Positions 21,905 to 29,984 of a stretch of 34,491 nucleotides of DNA are shown in pieces (within the stretch, counting starts at the first letter, position 1; every line of letters starts with the position of its first letter). Both the position numbers and the translations under genes were made by a program. This DNA comes from Actinomycetes bacterium. Its GTDB lineage: Bacteria > Actinomycetota > Acidimicrobiia > Acidimicrobiales > RAAP-2. Location of the stretch: NCBI GenBank assembly GCA_021791145.1, contig JAJYXE010000051.1, forward strand, positions 1 through 34,491, given 5' to 3'. Below the pieces are notes generated by a model. That model was not told the origin of the DNA, ran no database searches, and saw nothing but the letters and a program-made list of their open reading frames with translations.

Positions 21905-22612
21905 TCACCCTCTATTCTCCTCCTCCTGCGCCGATCCGCCAAGGGGCGGGAGCTGGGATTTCGCGGAGCGCCCGGCGCGGACCCAGGGCTCGCCGGCTTC
22001 GGCGCGCAGTGCAGCTGCCAATGCACGAAAGGCGCGCCCCCGATGCGAGATCGCGTGCTTCTCACCCGGGCTGAGCTCGCCGAACGTGCGGCCGTCGCCT
22101 TCGTCCGGCACGAAGACGGAGTCGTATCCGAAGCCTCGACGGCCTCGCGGCGCGTCGGTGATCGTTCCGCACACCACGCCCTCTCGCCAGAGCTCGTGCC
22201 CATCGGGAAACCGGACCAGGGCCACCGTGCGGAACCGGGCGCGTCGCGCTCCGCCTCGGTCCGGCAGTGCGCCCAGCTCACGGAGGAGCCTCCCGACGTT
22301 GTCCGCGTACGTCGCGCTCGCTCCCGCGTAGCGGGCGGACCAGACCCCTGGAGCGCCGCCGAGCGCGTCGACCTCGATCCCGGTGTCGTCGGCCACTGCT
22401 GGCATCCCCGTCGCGGCGGCGAGGGCGGCAGCCTTCAACCGTGCGTTCTCTTCGAGCGTGGCGCCGGTCTCCTCCACCTCCAAGACGTCGCTCGGCCGAG
22501 GGAGCAGGGTAAGCCCACCGCAGGTCATGAGGATCTCGCGGATCTCCGCGAGCTTGTCGGGATTCGCCGTGGCGGCCACGAGCGAAAGCCGCGGCGGGGC
22601 CGGCTCGCTCAT
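21905..22612 (-). CDS. rdgB: XTP/dITP diphosphatase (RdgB/HAM1)
   Basis: 235 aa. House-cleaning pyrophosphatase that removes ITP/XTP from the nucleotide pool. Motifs: VAATANPDKLAEI at 12-24, VADDTGIEVDALGGAPGVWSARYAG (about 72-96), GRRGFGYDSVFVPDEG, and FGELSPGEKHAISHRGRAF with the catalytic/metal residues. About 25 extra C-terminal residues (RSAKSQLPPLGGSAQEEENRG) exceed the usual end of the family. Gene order rph-rdgB is conserved in actinobacteria; the gap to rph is 31 bp. Confidence 0.95.
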   Translation of the reverse strand: MSEPAPPRLSLVAATANPDKLAEIREILMTCGGLTLLPRPSDVLEVEETGATLEENARLKAAALAAATGMPAVADDTGIEVDALGGAPGVWSARYAGASATYADNVGRLLRELGALPDRGGARRARFRTVALVRFPDGHELWREGVVCGTITDAPRGRRGFGYDSVFVPDEGDGRTFGELSPGEKHAISHRGRAFRALAAALRAEAGEPWVRAGRSAKSQLPPLGGSAQEEENRG

Positions 22613-22643
22613 TGAAGGCGAGGCCGCGCCGAACGAAGCTGGC

Positions 22644-23432
22644 TCACCGCCGGGCTGGAGGCTCGGCGAGCACTGCGTCCTGCATGGCGAGGAGCCTGCC
22701 GATGCCTGCCTGCGCGAGCACCAGCAGCTCGTCGAGCTCGGTGCGGGTGAAGGGCAAGCCTTCGGCCGTGCCCTGCACCTCCACGAAGCGGCCCGAACCG
22801 GTCATCACCACGTTCATGTCGACCTCGGCGTTGGAGTCCTCGGCGTAGGGAAGATCGAGCATCGGCACGCCTTCGACGATGCCTACCGAGACCGCCGCGA
22901 CGGCCTCGGTCAAGGGGTGCGTGGACAGCCTCCCTGCCGCGATCAGCCTCGTAAAGGCATCGTGCAGCGCGAGGTATGCCCCGCAGATGGACGCGGTACG
23001 CGTACCGCCGTCGGCCTGGAGCACATCGCAGTCAACGGTGACCTGCAGCTCTCCGATCGCCACGAGGTCACACACCGCACGCAACGAGCGTCCGATGAGC
23101 CGCTGGATCTCCTGGGTTCGACCGGACTGCCTTCCTTTCGCCGCCTCGCGCGTCGCGCGCTCGGCCGTCGAACCCGGAAGCATGGAGTACTCGGCGGTGA
23201 CCCAGCCCCGTCCGCTTCCACGCATCCACGGAGGCACTCGATCTTCCACCGATGCCGTGCAGAGAACCTTCGTGTGGCCCATGGACACGAGGAACGACCC
23301 CGGAGCGAACACCGTGAAGTCGCGCTGGAAGGTGACCGGCCGCAGCTCGTCGAGGGCACGTCCGTCGGCGCGCCGCACCCGGGGGTCCGATGTGATGGGG
23401 TCCGAGGTGGTGGTGTCCGAGTCGGTCGTCAC
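22644..23432 (-). CDS. rph: Ribonuclease PH
   Basis: 262 aa. Phosphorolytic 3'-5' exoribonuclease that trims tRNA 3' ends; relevant here because the local tRNA and tmRNA do not encode CCA. Motifs: [13 protein letters not shown] near the N terminus, [50 protein letters not shown], and [27 protein letters not shown] 23432 is preferred because AAGGGG lies 6 nt upstream; GTG 23462 would add an Arg/Lys-rich [10 protein letters not shown]. The N terminus [16 protein letters not shown] before the domain is a short acidic extension. Confidence 0.95.
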   Translation of the reverse strand: MTTDSDTTTSDPITSDPRVRRADGRALDELRPVTFQRDFTVFAPGSFLVSMGHTKVLCTASVEDRVPPWMRGSGRGWVTAEYSMLPGSTAERATREAAKGRQSGRTQEIQRLIGRSLRAVCDLVAIGELQVTVDCDVLQADGGTRTASICGAYLALHDAFTRLIAAGRLSTHPLTEAVAAVSVGIVEGVPMLDLPYAEDSNAEVDMNVVMTGSGRFVEVQGTAEGLPFTRTELDELLVLAQAGIGRLLAMQDAVLAEPPARR

Positions 23433-23529
23433 GTCTCGCCCCTTCCGGCGTCGTCGCCGCACCTCAGCGCGGCAATACCACGGCGACAGTACCGGTTCTT
23501 CCGACGACGTATGAAAACCGACGACGTCG

Positions 23530-24339
23530 TCACCACTCGAACACCCTTCCAGGAGCCGCCTGGTGCACGGGGCGTCCGAACGCCTCGTCGGCCTCCGCAG
23601 CGAGCAGCCCGCCCGGGACCGTGGGCAGGCGGTGCGTAAGCACCAGCCGCGCGATGCCGGCGGCGGCAGCCATCGCCCCGGCCTGGCGCCCGCTCAAGTG
23701 GCGCGCCTTCCCTTCGCGGTCGCTCGTGTAGGTCGCCTCGCAAAGGAGCAGGCCGATGCCCGCACCGAGCTCCTCGGGAGACCAGTCCGGTCCGGTGTCC
23801 GCGCTGTAGCCGAGCGACTTGGACGCCTGCGGGGCCTCGGAGGGCGCAGTGACGTCGAGCCTCACAGCGAGGGTCGGCGGCCCGTGATCGGTCGCGCTGA
23901 ACGAGCAGACGACCGCCTCGCGGGTGCCTTCGTGCCGAGTGAGCAGCACCCGGCACGAAGGCTCGACGTCGTGCCATTCAAAGACGCCGTCGTCGCCGAA
24001 GTACGCTCGCGCCCGCAGGCCCGGCGGGGCGTAGACGGCGACCGGGGAGCGCAGCGCCTGGTCGCGACGCCACACTGCGTACGCGTCGACGTCGCTCCAG
24101 TGATCGGGGTGCTCGTGGGAGAGGATGATCGCGTCGACCCGTGCGGGGTCGGTGACCAGTTGGAGGTTGGCAAAGGTGCCCGGGCCTGCCTCGAGCCAGA
24201 TCACCAGCCCCGCAGCCTCGACGAGGTAGCCGCTCGCGGCGCCGCCCGGGCCCGGGTAGCTGCCGTCGCAGCCGAGCACAGTCAAGGTCGCGGCCCAGGG
24301 CTCCGACGCTGACCCGGTGACGTCCAACACGGCCCCCAC
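23530..24339 (-). CDS. MBL-fold metallohydrolase, Rv1339-like
   Basis: 269 aa. Metallo-beta-lactamase fold with the metal-binding HxHxDH as H75-E-H77-P-D79-H80 in [11 protein letters not shown]. Early motif [24 protein letters not shown] is characteristic of the Rv1339/RNase Z-like group, and [13 protein letters not shown] near the C terminus carries the late histidine. The mycobacterial relative Rv1339 has been reported as a cAMP phosphodiesterase, and the neighbours (rph, rdgB, cysM) match that locus; the function here is by analogy. GTG 24339 lies 7 nt after TACGTT, giving a leaderless start. tRNA 3' processing (RNase Z) is an alternative role. Confidence 0.85.
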   Translation of the reverse strand: MGAVLDVTGSASEPWAATLTVLGCDGSYPGPGGAASGYLVEAAGLVIWLEAGPGTFANLQLVTDPARVDAIILSHEHPDHWSDVDAYAVWRRDQALRSPVAVYAPPGLRARAYFGDDGVFEWHDVEPSCRVLLTRHEGTREAVVCSFSATDHGPPTLAVRLDVTAPSEAPQASKSLGYSADTGPDWSPEELGAGIGLLLCEATYTSDREGKARHLSGRQAGAMAAAAGIARLVLTHRLPTVPGGLLAAEADEAFGRPVHQAAPGRVFEW

Positions 24340-24346
24340 GCGCGCA

Positions 24347-24352
24347 AACGTA
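24347..24352 (-). promoter_or_regulatory. -10 hexamer for the MBL-rph-rdgB unit
   Basis: TACGTT on the minus strand, 7 nt before GTG 24339, located just after the cysM stop (24359). Confidence 0.42.
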
Positions 24353-24358
24353 GAATGC

Positions 24359-25324
24359 TCAGAAGTAGATCGTCGATCTCGCGCGCGCCGCGACTTCGTC
24401 GATGTCGCCGGTCCAGGCGCCGCTCGACAGGTACTTCCAGCCGCCGTCGGCGGACACGACGACGATCGCCGCCTGCTCGCCCTCGGGAACCTGCACCGCA
24501 CACCGGGCTGCGCCCGCCATCGCCGCACCGGTCGAGAGCCCCGCGAAGACCCCCACGTCTGCGAGCCTGCGCACCCACTCCACGGACTCGCGCGGACGCA
24601 CGACCGTCTTGCGGTCGAGAAGCGCCGCGCCCTCGAGCATCTCGAAGATGGGCGGGACATAGCCATCGTCCAGGCTCCGTAGCCCGTCAACGGTCTCACC
24701 GACCGGAGGTTCGACAGCCCAGACCTGCACCGCGGGATTGCGCTCCTTCAGATAGCGCCCTGCGCCGAGCAAAGTGCCCGACGTGCCGAGCCCCGCGACG
24801 AGGTGGGTCACCTCCGGGCAGTCCCTCCAGATCTCCGGGCCGGTCCGCTCATAGTGCGCACGGGGATTCGCCGGGTTCGCGTACTGGTAGAGGAACACCC
24901 AGTCGGGATGGTCCGCAGCGAGCCTCTGCGCCAGACGCACCGCCCCGTTCGACCCCTGGGCGCCCGGGGACTCGATGATCTCCGCGCCCCACACCTCGAG
25001 CAGCTGGCGCCGCTCAGTGGACACGTTCTGCGGGAGCACCACCTTCAGCCGGTAACCTTTCACCCGGCAGACCAGCGCCAGGCCGATGCCCGTGTTGCCC
25101 GACGACGGTTCGAGGAGGACCTGTCCGGGCTCCCCGGGGCGCAGCAGGCCCGTCTTCTCGGCGTCTTCCACCATGGCGAGAGCGACCCTGTCCTTCACCG
25201 ATCCGCCAGGGTTCTGCCCTTCGAGCTTGACGAAGAGGCGCGCTGTGGAGTTCGGGCTGAGCTCGGTCACCTCGACGAGCGGCGTGTCCCCGATCAGGTC
25301 GAGAACGCTGCGGCGTGCGCCCAC
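24359..25324 (-). CDS. cysM: CysM-type cysteine synthase (O-phosphoserine sulfhydrylase)
   Basis: 321 aa PLP enzyme. PLP lysine K44 in GQNPGGSVKDR; substrate loop PSSGNTGIG at 73-81; phosphate-binding GLGTSGTLLG. The C-terminal VVVSADGGWKYLSSGAWTG closely resembles mycobacterial CysM, which uses O-phosphoserine and the thiocarboxylated carrier CysO as sulfur donor. That chemistry is supported by cysO 23 bp upstream and mec before it. The gene order mec-cysO-cysM is the standard actinobacterial sulfur-carrier pathway. Confidence 0.94.
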   Translation of the reverse strand: MGARRSVLDLIGDTPLVEVTELSPNSTARLFVKLEGQNPGGSVKDRVALAMVEDAEKTGLLRPGEPGQVLLEPSSGNTGIGLALVCRVKGYRLKVVLPQNVSTERRQLLEVWGAEIIESPGAQGSNGAVRLAQRLAADHPDWVFLYQYANPANPRAHYERTGPEIWRDCPEVTHLVAGLGTSGTLLGAGRYLKERNPAVQVWAVEPPVGETVDGLRSLDDGYVPPIFEMLEGAALLDRKTVVRPRESVEWVRRLADVGVFAGLSTGAAMAGAARCAVQVPEGEQAAIVVVSADGGWKYLSSGAWTGDIDEVAARARSTIYF

Positions 25325-25347
25325 GGGCCGGGCGAGCGGTTCCCTCG

Positions 25348-25629
25348 TCAGCCGCCGGCGACCGCCGGGAGGAGGGACACCTCGTCGCCCTCCTTGACCG
25401 GGGTCTCCAGCGACTCGAGGTAGCGGACGTCGTCGTCGTTGACGTAGACGTTCACGAACCGGTGGAGCGATCCGTCCTCGTTGAGCAGCTGGCTGGACAT
25501 CCCTGGGAACTCCGAGACCAGCTCTCGCAGGACGTCACCGATCGTCTCGGCTTTCACAGTGACCGTTGAAAGACCTCCGGCCTGTGGGCGAAGCACGGTC
25601 GGCAGGCGGACATCCACTGCAACAGCCAC
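25348..25629 (-). CDS. cysO: CysO sulfur-carrier protein (ThiS/MoaD fold)
   Basis: 93 aa, ending LLPAVAGG. As in mycobacteria the terminal Gly-Gly is thiocarboxylated (by a MoeZ-type enzyme not in the window) and delivers sulfur to CysM; the cysteine adduct is then released by Mec. GTG 25629 is chosen because GGGAGG lies 5-6 nt upstream and the length equals the mycobacterial protein. Regions AVDVRLPTVLRP, TIGDVLRELVSEFPGM and NVYVNDDDVRYL fit the family. It ends 23 bp before cysM. Unlike the local MoaD, nothing follows the Gly-Gly. Confidence 0.94.
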   Translation of the reverse strand: MAVAVDVRLPTVLRPQAGGLSTVTVKAETIGDVLRELVSEFPGMSSQLLNEDGSLHRFVNVYVNDDDVRYLESLETPVKEGDEVSLLPAVAGG

Positions 25630-25659
25630 GAAACCTCCCGGTAGTGGACGGATCCCAGG

Positions 25660-25694
25660 GACCCGAATAGTTGACCTCTCGGGTCTGGATTCTA
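25660..25694. promoter_or_regulatory. Candidate cysO promoter/operator
   Basis: GACCCGA (25660-25666) and TCGGGTC (25679-25685) form a 7-bp inverted repeat with a 12-bp spacer. On the minus strand TAGAAT at 25694-25689 is a good -10, about 60 nt upstream of the cysO start, placing the repeat near the transcription start. This is the longest gap in the mec-cysO-cysM block. Regulator unknown. Confidence 0.3.
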
Positions 25695-25834
25695 CCTGGC
25701 CGGCGGCTGTGACCACGCGGGCACCGTGCCACCAAGGACCATTCCGGCTGCGTTGGTGCTCGAAGACTCCCGATCAGGGCACGGTCCGCCCGCCGGGCAG
25801 CCGCGAGCGGCACGAAGCCAGAACGGCCAGCCCC

Positions 25835-26263
25835 TCAGACGGGCACCGGCGCGGCGGCGCCGCCAAGGACCACCACCGACTCCTCCTCGATGTGCCCCCC
25901 GCCGAGCCGGTAGCTGCGCACGACAGGATGCGTGTCGCGCAGCGACACCACGACGTAGTGCCAATCGGGGTCGGGCGCTTGCTCCGCATCGGTCGCGGAG
26001 GGGTAGGCGTCGGTGTGGGTATGCGAATGGAAGACACCGATGAGCTCGATCCCGGTCCGCTCGGCGTCGCGGTCAGCCTGGAGCAGGTCGCGCGAATCGA
26101 CCGAGTACACGCGCGCGGACGCCGCCGCGTTGCGCGTCGGGTACATCCGGACGATGGTCCCGCTCGACGGGTCCCCCGCCAGCATGCCACACGCCTCGTC
26201 GGGGAGACCCGAGATGCAGTGCCCGACCATCTGCAGGTACACGTCCCGAGGCATCCGCAGCAT
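25835..26263 (-). CDS. mec: JAMM-motif metalloprotease Mec (CysO-cysteine peptidase)
   Basis: 142 aa Zn protease that hydrolyses the CysO-cysteine adduct to free cysteine. JAMM residues: E23 (DEACGMLAG), H79 and H81 (FHSHTHTDAYPS), S89 and D92. ATG 26263 lies 9 nt after TACGCT; ATG 26254 (residue 4) is an alternative. First gene of the sulfur unit. It could also trim residues beyond the Gly-Gly of related carriers such as the local MoaD, which ends GGA; that is speculation. Confidence 0.94.
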   Translation of the reverse strand: MLRMPRDVYLQMVGHCISGLPDEACGMLAGDPSSGTIVRMYPTRNAAASARVYSVDSRDLLQADRDAERTGIELIGVFHSHTHTDAYPSATDAEQAPDPDWHYVVVSLRDTHPVVRSYRLGGGHIEEESVVVLGGAAAPVPV

Positions 26264-26272
26264 TGCTCGACG

Positions 26273-26278
26273 AGCGTA
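26273..26278 (-). promoter_or_regulatory. -10 hexamer for mec
   Basis: TACGCT on the minus strand, 9 nt before ATG 26263. Confidence 0.4.
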
Positions 26279-26325
26279 CCCACCTCGGGCTGGCAGGAGA
26301 CGGATGACCGGACCAGCGGCCAGGG

Positions 26326-26351
26326 CGTGACGGGCGGGCGTGACGGGCGGG
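26326..26351. repeat. 13-bp tandem duplication between mec and smpB
   Basis: Two exact copies of cgtgacgggcggg (26326-26338 and 26339-26351) in the divergent mec/smpB promoter region. Confidence 0.85.
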
Positions 26352-26426
26352 CCACTGGGCTGACGCATCGGTGGGCCAAGGCGCCCAGGCGCACTCGGGC
26401 GGTCGGAACGGCCTGTCGTGCACACT

Positions 26427-26450
26427 TTGACAGCGCTGTGGCCATAGCCT
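26427..26450 (+). promoter_or_regulatory. Candidate smpB promoter
   Basis: TAGCCT (26445-26450) ends 9 nt before ATG 26460, giving a near-leaderless start. A consensus TTGACA lies at 26427-26432, but the 12-bp spacing to TAGCCT is too short for a standard -35, so only the -10 is supported. Confidence 0.38.
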
Positions 26451-26459
26451 CACCGTGCA

Positions 26460-26987
26460 ATGGGACGAGCGAAGAAGGTCGCCGCCAACCGCGCCGCGCA
26501 GCGTGACGGCCGCCGGGGCGACCGGACGGTCGCCACCAACCGGCGGGCTCGCCACGACTACGAGGTGCTCGAGACCATCGAGGCCGGCATCGTGCTCCAC
26601 GGGAGCGAGGTGAAGTCGTTGCGTGAGGGGAAGGCTCAGCTCGCCGATGCGTATGCCCGAGTGGACGACGGCGAGCTATGGCTCTACGGAGTGCACATTC
26701 CGCCGTGGCAGTTCGCGACGGGCTTTGGCGGCCACGAGCCTTCTCGTAAGCGCAAGCTCCTCGTGCACCGAAGGCAGATCGACGAGCTGATGGGGCGCGC
26801 CCAGCAGCAATCGCTCACCTTGGTGCCTCTTTCCCTGTACTTCAAGGATGGCAGGGCCAAGGTCCAACTCGCCCTCGCTCGAGGGCGGAAGCTCTACGAC
26901 AAGCGTCAGGCGATTCTCACCCGCGAGGCTGAACGTGAGTCCGCCAGGGCGCTGCGCAACGCCCAGCGCTGGGGCGTGCACAGATGA
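26460..26987 (+). CDS. smpB: SsrA-binding protein SmpB
   Basis: 175 aa. Binds the tRNA-like domain of tmRNA and brings it to stalled ribosomes. Core motifs: TNRRARHDYEVLETIEAGIVLHGSEVKSLREGKAQLADAYARV, LYGVHIPPW, KRKLLVHRRQID and LYFKDGRAKVQLALARGRKLYDKR. The basic N-terminal extension (MGRAKKVAANRAAQRDGRRGDRT) is longer than in E. coli. The ssrA gene lies 156 bp downstream on the same strand, so the complete trans-translation pair is here. Confidence 0.97.
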   Translation: MGRAKKVAANRAAQRDGRRGDRTVATNRRARHDYEVLETIEAGIVLHGSEVKSLREGKAQLADAYARVDDGELWLYGVHIPPWQFATGFGGHEPSRKRKLLVHRRQIDELMGRAQQQSLTLVPLSLYFKDGRAKVQLALARGRKLYDKRQAILTREAERESARALRNAQRWGVHR

Positions 26988-27088
26988 CAGACGAAGGGCG
27001 ATGAAGCAGAGGGGCGGGGTCGGGTGCGTACGCCCTCGGCGTCCAGTCGGTAGCTTCACCCGACCCGGCGCTGCCAGGGGAAACACGG

Positions 27089-27094
27089 TAGACT
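27089..27094 (+). promoter_or_regulatory. Candidate -10 of ssrA
   Basis: TAGACT about 50 nt upstream of the mature tmRNA 5' end; the leader would be removed by RNase P. No clear -35. Confidence 0.3.
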
Positions 27095-27143
27095 GGGTTC
27101 GCGCCCGTGAGGGCGACCGCAAAGGCATTCAAGATCAATGCGA

Positions 27144-27491
27144 GGGGGTGAAAGGTCTCGACTCCGGTCGTCGAGTTGGGAGAAGCGAGCCGTGGTCTCC
27201 GGAGCCACGTAAAAGAGCCGGAACACCAAACAAACGCCGAGCCTGAGCTCGCGTACGCTGCTTAATCAGTAGCGTCGTCCGCCCAGCCCCTGCTCCACGG
27301 GCTGGTGAACGGGCGTCATCGAGTGGAGCTTGCCCGCAGGCTGCTCCGGCTGACCTGCGGGGACTCTTCGCCGGATAAGGGGCGTTGCCGCCGCCGGCAG
27401 CAGCACCGCCCCCGACATACTCCTGTCGGCTGCGCTCGGAGAAGGCCCAATGAGAAGCCGGAGGACGCGGGTTCGATTCCCGCCACCTCCA
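27144..27491 (+). ncRNA. ssrA: tmRNA (SsrA)
   Basis: 348 nt. The tRNA-like ends pair: GGGGGTG (27144-27150) with CACCTCC (27484-27490), including the G3-U pair that marks alanine identity; discriminator A 27491, CCA not encoded. The T arm GGTTCGATTCCC is at 27470-27480. The tag reading frame GCC (27236) to TAA (27263-27265) gives AEPELAYAA, with the stop in the loop of helix 5 (ACGCTGC...GTAGCGT), as in other tmRNAs. The exact resume codon is inferred from that position. The 3' end abuts an integrated element whose recombinase gene overlaps it on the opposite strand. Confidence 0.93.
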
Positions 27492-29004
27492 CTCGAGTTT
27501 CGTATGAGAACTCGGGCACGCTGAAGATGTCGTCGAAGGGCGGCCGGTACTGCTCGTGGCAGAGCCGGCCGTCCTTCACGTCGAGGCGCTCGAACACCGC
27601 CGCGTTGAACTGCTTGCGGGTGCGGTCGGACGCCTTGGCGTAGGCGTCGGCGCAGCGGGTGGCGAAGGTGGCCGCCAGCTCCAGGATCTCCTGCCACTCG
27701 CCGAGGTTGGCATCGAGGTCAGCGAGGCGGTCCTTGGCGGCTTGGATGTCGGCACCGATGCGGGCCTGCTCGGCCTTCAGGGTGGTGACGTCGATCGCGC
27801 CGGCGTAGTAGGCGTCGAGCAGCTTGCGCCGCTGGCCTTCGGCCTTGGCGAGGCGGCGGGTGAGCAACTCGCGCTGGGCGGCGTCGGCCCGCTGGCGTTC
27901 GACGACCTCGGCTGCCATCTCCTCGCGCAACCGCTCGGCCCACGATGCCGGCAGCTCGATGCGTTGGTACAGCTCTTCGACTTGGGCTTCGAGGTCCTCG
28001 GCTGCGATGTAGCGCTCTCGGCAGGTGCCCTGGGGGTCGTTCTTCTGGCCCAAGCAGAAGAAGTAGGTGTAGCGGCCCTTGGAGTGCTGGATCGACAGGC
28101 GCCTCCCGCACACCCCGCAGTGCAGCAGACCCTTCAGGTAGTGGGGGTGCTTGCGCTCCCGGGTCCCCCGGGCCGCGCGGGCGGCGAGCAGTTCCTGGAC
28201 CCGGCGGAAGGTCTCGGCGTCGACGAGCGGCTCGTGGGTGCCGGGGTGTTGGACGCCGTTCCACTCCACGATGCCGACGTAGGTCGGGTTGCAGAGGAGC
28301 TTCGCCAGTCCCTGCCAGGTGATGGCCTTGGGCGTCCGGTCGCGCCGGGCACGCCCGGTGAGCCCTTTGTGGGCCAGCTCTTGCGCCAGGCGCTGGAGGG
28401 TCCACTCGCCGGTCGCGTAGTCCTCGAAAGCGAGCGTGATGAGCGGGGCGCGTTCTGGGTCGGGGACGATGCGCGCCACCTGGTGCCCGGCGATCACCTC
28501 GCGCAGGTTCTGGTAGCCGAGCGGGGCGCCGTGGGGGAACCCGCCCTGCTTCGCCTTCTCGCTGAGGCCCTTTTTGATCTCGGCGGCGAGGTTGGCCGAG
28601 TAGAACTCGGCCATGAGGGCGTGGATGCCCTCGACGAGGCGCCCCGAGGCGGTCTCCTCCACGTTCTCGGTCACCGAGACGAGCCCCACGCCCTTCCGGC
28701 GAAGGAGGGCCCGGATCGCCACGTGGTCCTCCATGTTCCGCGCCAGGCGGTCGATCTTGTGGACGACGACGGCGTCCACGTCACGGTCCTCGGCGATCCG
28801 GGCGAGCATGGCCTGGAGGGCCGGGCGGTCGGCCGAGCGGGCCGACTCGCCCCGGTCGGCGTACTCGTCGACGAGGCTCCAGCCGGCGTCTCGAATGTGG
28901 CGGGTGCAGGCCTCCCGCTGGGCGGGGATGGAGAAGCCCTCGTCGCCCTCCCCCTTCTCGGCCTGCTCGCGGGTCGAGACCCGCAGGTAGAGCACACAGC
29001 GCAT
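27316..29004 (-). CDS. Large serine recombinase (integrase) reading into ssrA
   Basis: 562 aa. Catalytic resolvase domain with nucleophile S10 (YLRVSTRE) and the DAVVVHKIDRLARN helix region (77-90); recombinase domain about 155-275 (GGFPHGAPLGYQNL...LAKLLCNPTYVGIVEWNG); zinc ribbon C296, C299, C317, C328; then a coiled coil about 355-435. ATG 29004 has AGGAGG 5 nt upstream. Codons 505-562 (from VEVAGIEPASSG on) are antisense to the 3' half of tmRNA, so about 504 residues belong to the element and the tail is borrowed from the integration site. Expected to integrate and excise the element at ssrA. Confidence 0.94.
   Translation of the reverse strand: MRCVLYLRVSTREQAEKGEGDEGFSIPAQREACTRHIRDAGWSLVDEYADRGESARSADRPALQAMLARIAEDRDVDAVVVHKIDRLARNMEDHVAIRALLRRKGVGLVSVTENVEETASGRLVEGIHALMAEFYSANLAAEIKKGLSEKAKQGGFPHGAPLGYQNLREVIAGHQVARIVPDPERAPLITLAFEDYATGEWTLQRLAQELAHKGLTGRARRDRTPKAITWQGLAKLLCNPTYVGIVEWNGVQHPGTHEPLVDAETFRRVQELLAARAARGTRERKHPHYLKGLLHCGVCGRRLSIQHSKGRYTYFFCLGQKNDPQGTCRERYIAAEDLEAQVEELYQRIELPASWAERLREEMAAEVVERQRADAAQRELLTRRLAKAEGQRRKLLDAYYAGAIDVTTLKAEQARIGADIQAAKDRLADLDANLGEWQEILELAATFATRCADAYAKASDRTRKQFNAAVFERLDVKDGRLCHEQYRPPFDDIFSVPEFSYETRVEVAGIEPASSGFSLGLLRAQPTGVCRGRCCCRRRQRPLSGEESPQVSRSSLRASSTR
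27471..27497. other. Probable attachment-site junction at the ssrA 3' end
   Basis: ssrA keeps an intact T arm and acceptor stem to 27491, and integrase-side sequence starts directly with the palindrome CTCGAG (27492-27497). tmRNA 3' ends are common integration sites. The crossover dinucleotide cannot be fixed without the partner site, which I did not find in the window. Confidence 0.5.
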
Positions 29005-29075
29005 CGCCGCCTCCTTCTCCTTCACCGATCCCCCCATGAGGGCTCGTTCTCGGCCTCCGTGCAAGTCGGGCGTCG

Positions 29076-29984
29076 TCAACTCGCCTCCTCGTCGCGGTCC
29101 TGTCGGTAGCGGGCGGCCTGGGCGAGGCGGGCCAGGGACTCGGCCGGCCGTGGCCAAGTGGCCAGCTCGCCCAGGCGCACCCGCGCCCCGTCGGCGCCCT
29201 CCGGTGCCCAGACGGCCGCCTCCGGGCGGCGGGCGAGGGAAGCGGTGGTCGTGGCGACCGCCAGCCCCCCGGCCGACAGGGCGCCACCCACGCCGCGCTC
29301 GCGCCGAGGACCGGGCACGACGGCGAGCACCCAGAAGGCCACCCCCCAGGCGGCCTCCAAGCGGGCGTAGTCGGCGGCCTTTTTCGTGAGGCGTCCGAGC
29401 TGCTCGCTGCCCCGGTCGTACTCCAGGCAGACGACGACGGTGGCGTCGCCCTCGCGCCACACCCCGAGCCCGTCGGGGCGGACCACCTCGCCGAGCCGGT
29501 CCTTGCAGTAGCGCTCGCCCCACCACGTCGACAGCTCGGCGTCAGGCCGCTGGCGTGCGGCGGCGACGAGGCGGACGAAGAGGTCGTTGGCCCCGACCGT
29601 GTGGGCCAGGCGCTGGCTGGTGGCGATGGACATGGCCCAGTCGGTGCGCCAGCGCATCGGGATCTCCCGGTCGGGGACCCGGTTCGCCATGGCCGCCACC
29701 ACGTAGGCGCCGAGGACGTCGAGCACGTAGTGGTACTCGCCGTCACGGCCGGCTCGCAGGGGTCGGAAGCGCTCCACGAGCCGCAGGTCGTGCAGGCGGG
29801 TCATCCGGTGCTGGGCGGTGTTGCGGTCACCGAAGAACATCCGATGGATCTGGGACGTGGTGAGCACCCGGTGCCAACGAAGGAGGCGAAGGATCTCTCG
29901 GTCACGGTCGGTCAGCGACGACGCCACGTCCATGACCAGCCGGTCGGTGATCCGCCGCCGCCGGGAAGAAGTCGAAGCAGTCAT
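29076..29984 (-). CDS. Replication-relaxation family protein (winged helix)
   Basis: 302 aa. The N-terminal winged helix (LTDRDREILRLLRWHRVLTTSQIHRMFFGDRNTAQHRMTRLHDLRLVERF, about 26-75) and the following beta-rich region with WGERY and RPDGLGV match the replication-relaxation family found on actinobacterial plasmids and integrative elements. Members are thought to act in element replication, but the mechanism is not established. ATG 29984 overlaps the stop of the ORF before it (ATGA) and has GGTGAG 5 nt upstream; GTG 29990 and ATG 29933 are alternatives. It ends 71 bp before the recombinase start. Confidence 0.85.
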   Translation of the reverse strand: MTASTSSRRRRITDRLVMDVASSLTDRDREILRLLRWHRVLTTSQIHRMFFGDRNTAQHRMTRLHDLRLVERFRPLRAGRDGEYHYVLDVLGAYVVAAMANRVPDREIPMRWRTDWAMSIATSQRLAHTVGANDLFVRLVAAARQRPDAELSTWWGERYCKDRLGEVVRPDGLGVWREGDATVVVCLEYDRGSEQLGRLTKKAADYARLEAAWGVAFWVLAVVPGPRRERGVGGALSAGGLAVATTTASLARRPEAAVWAPEGADGARVRLGELATWPRPAESLARLAQAARYRQDRDEEAS

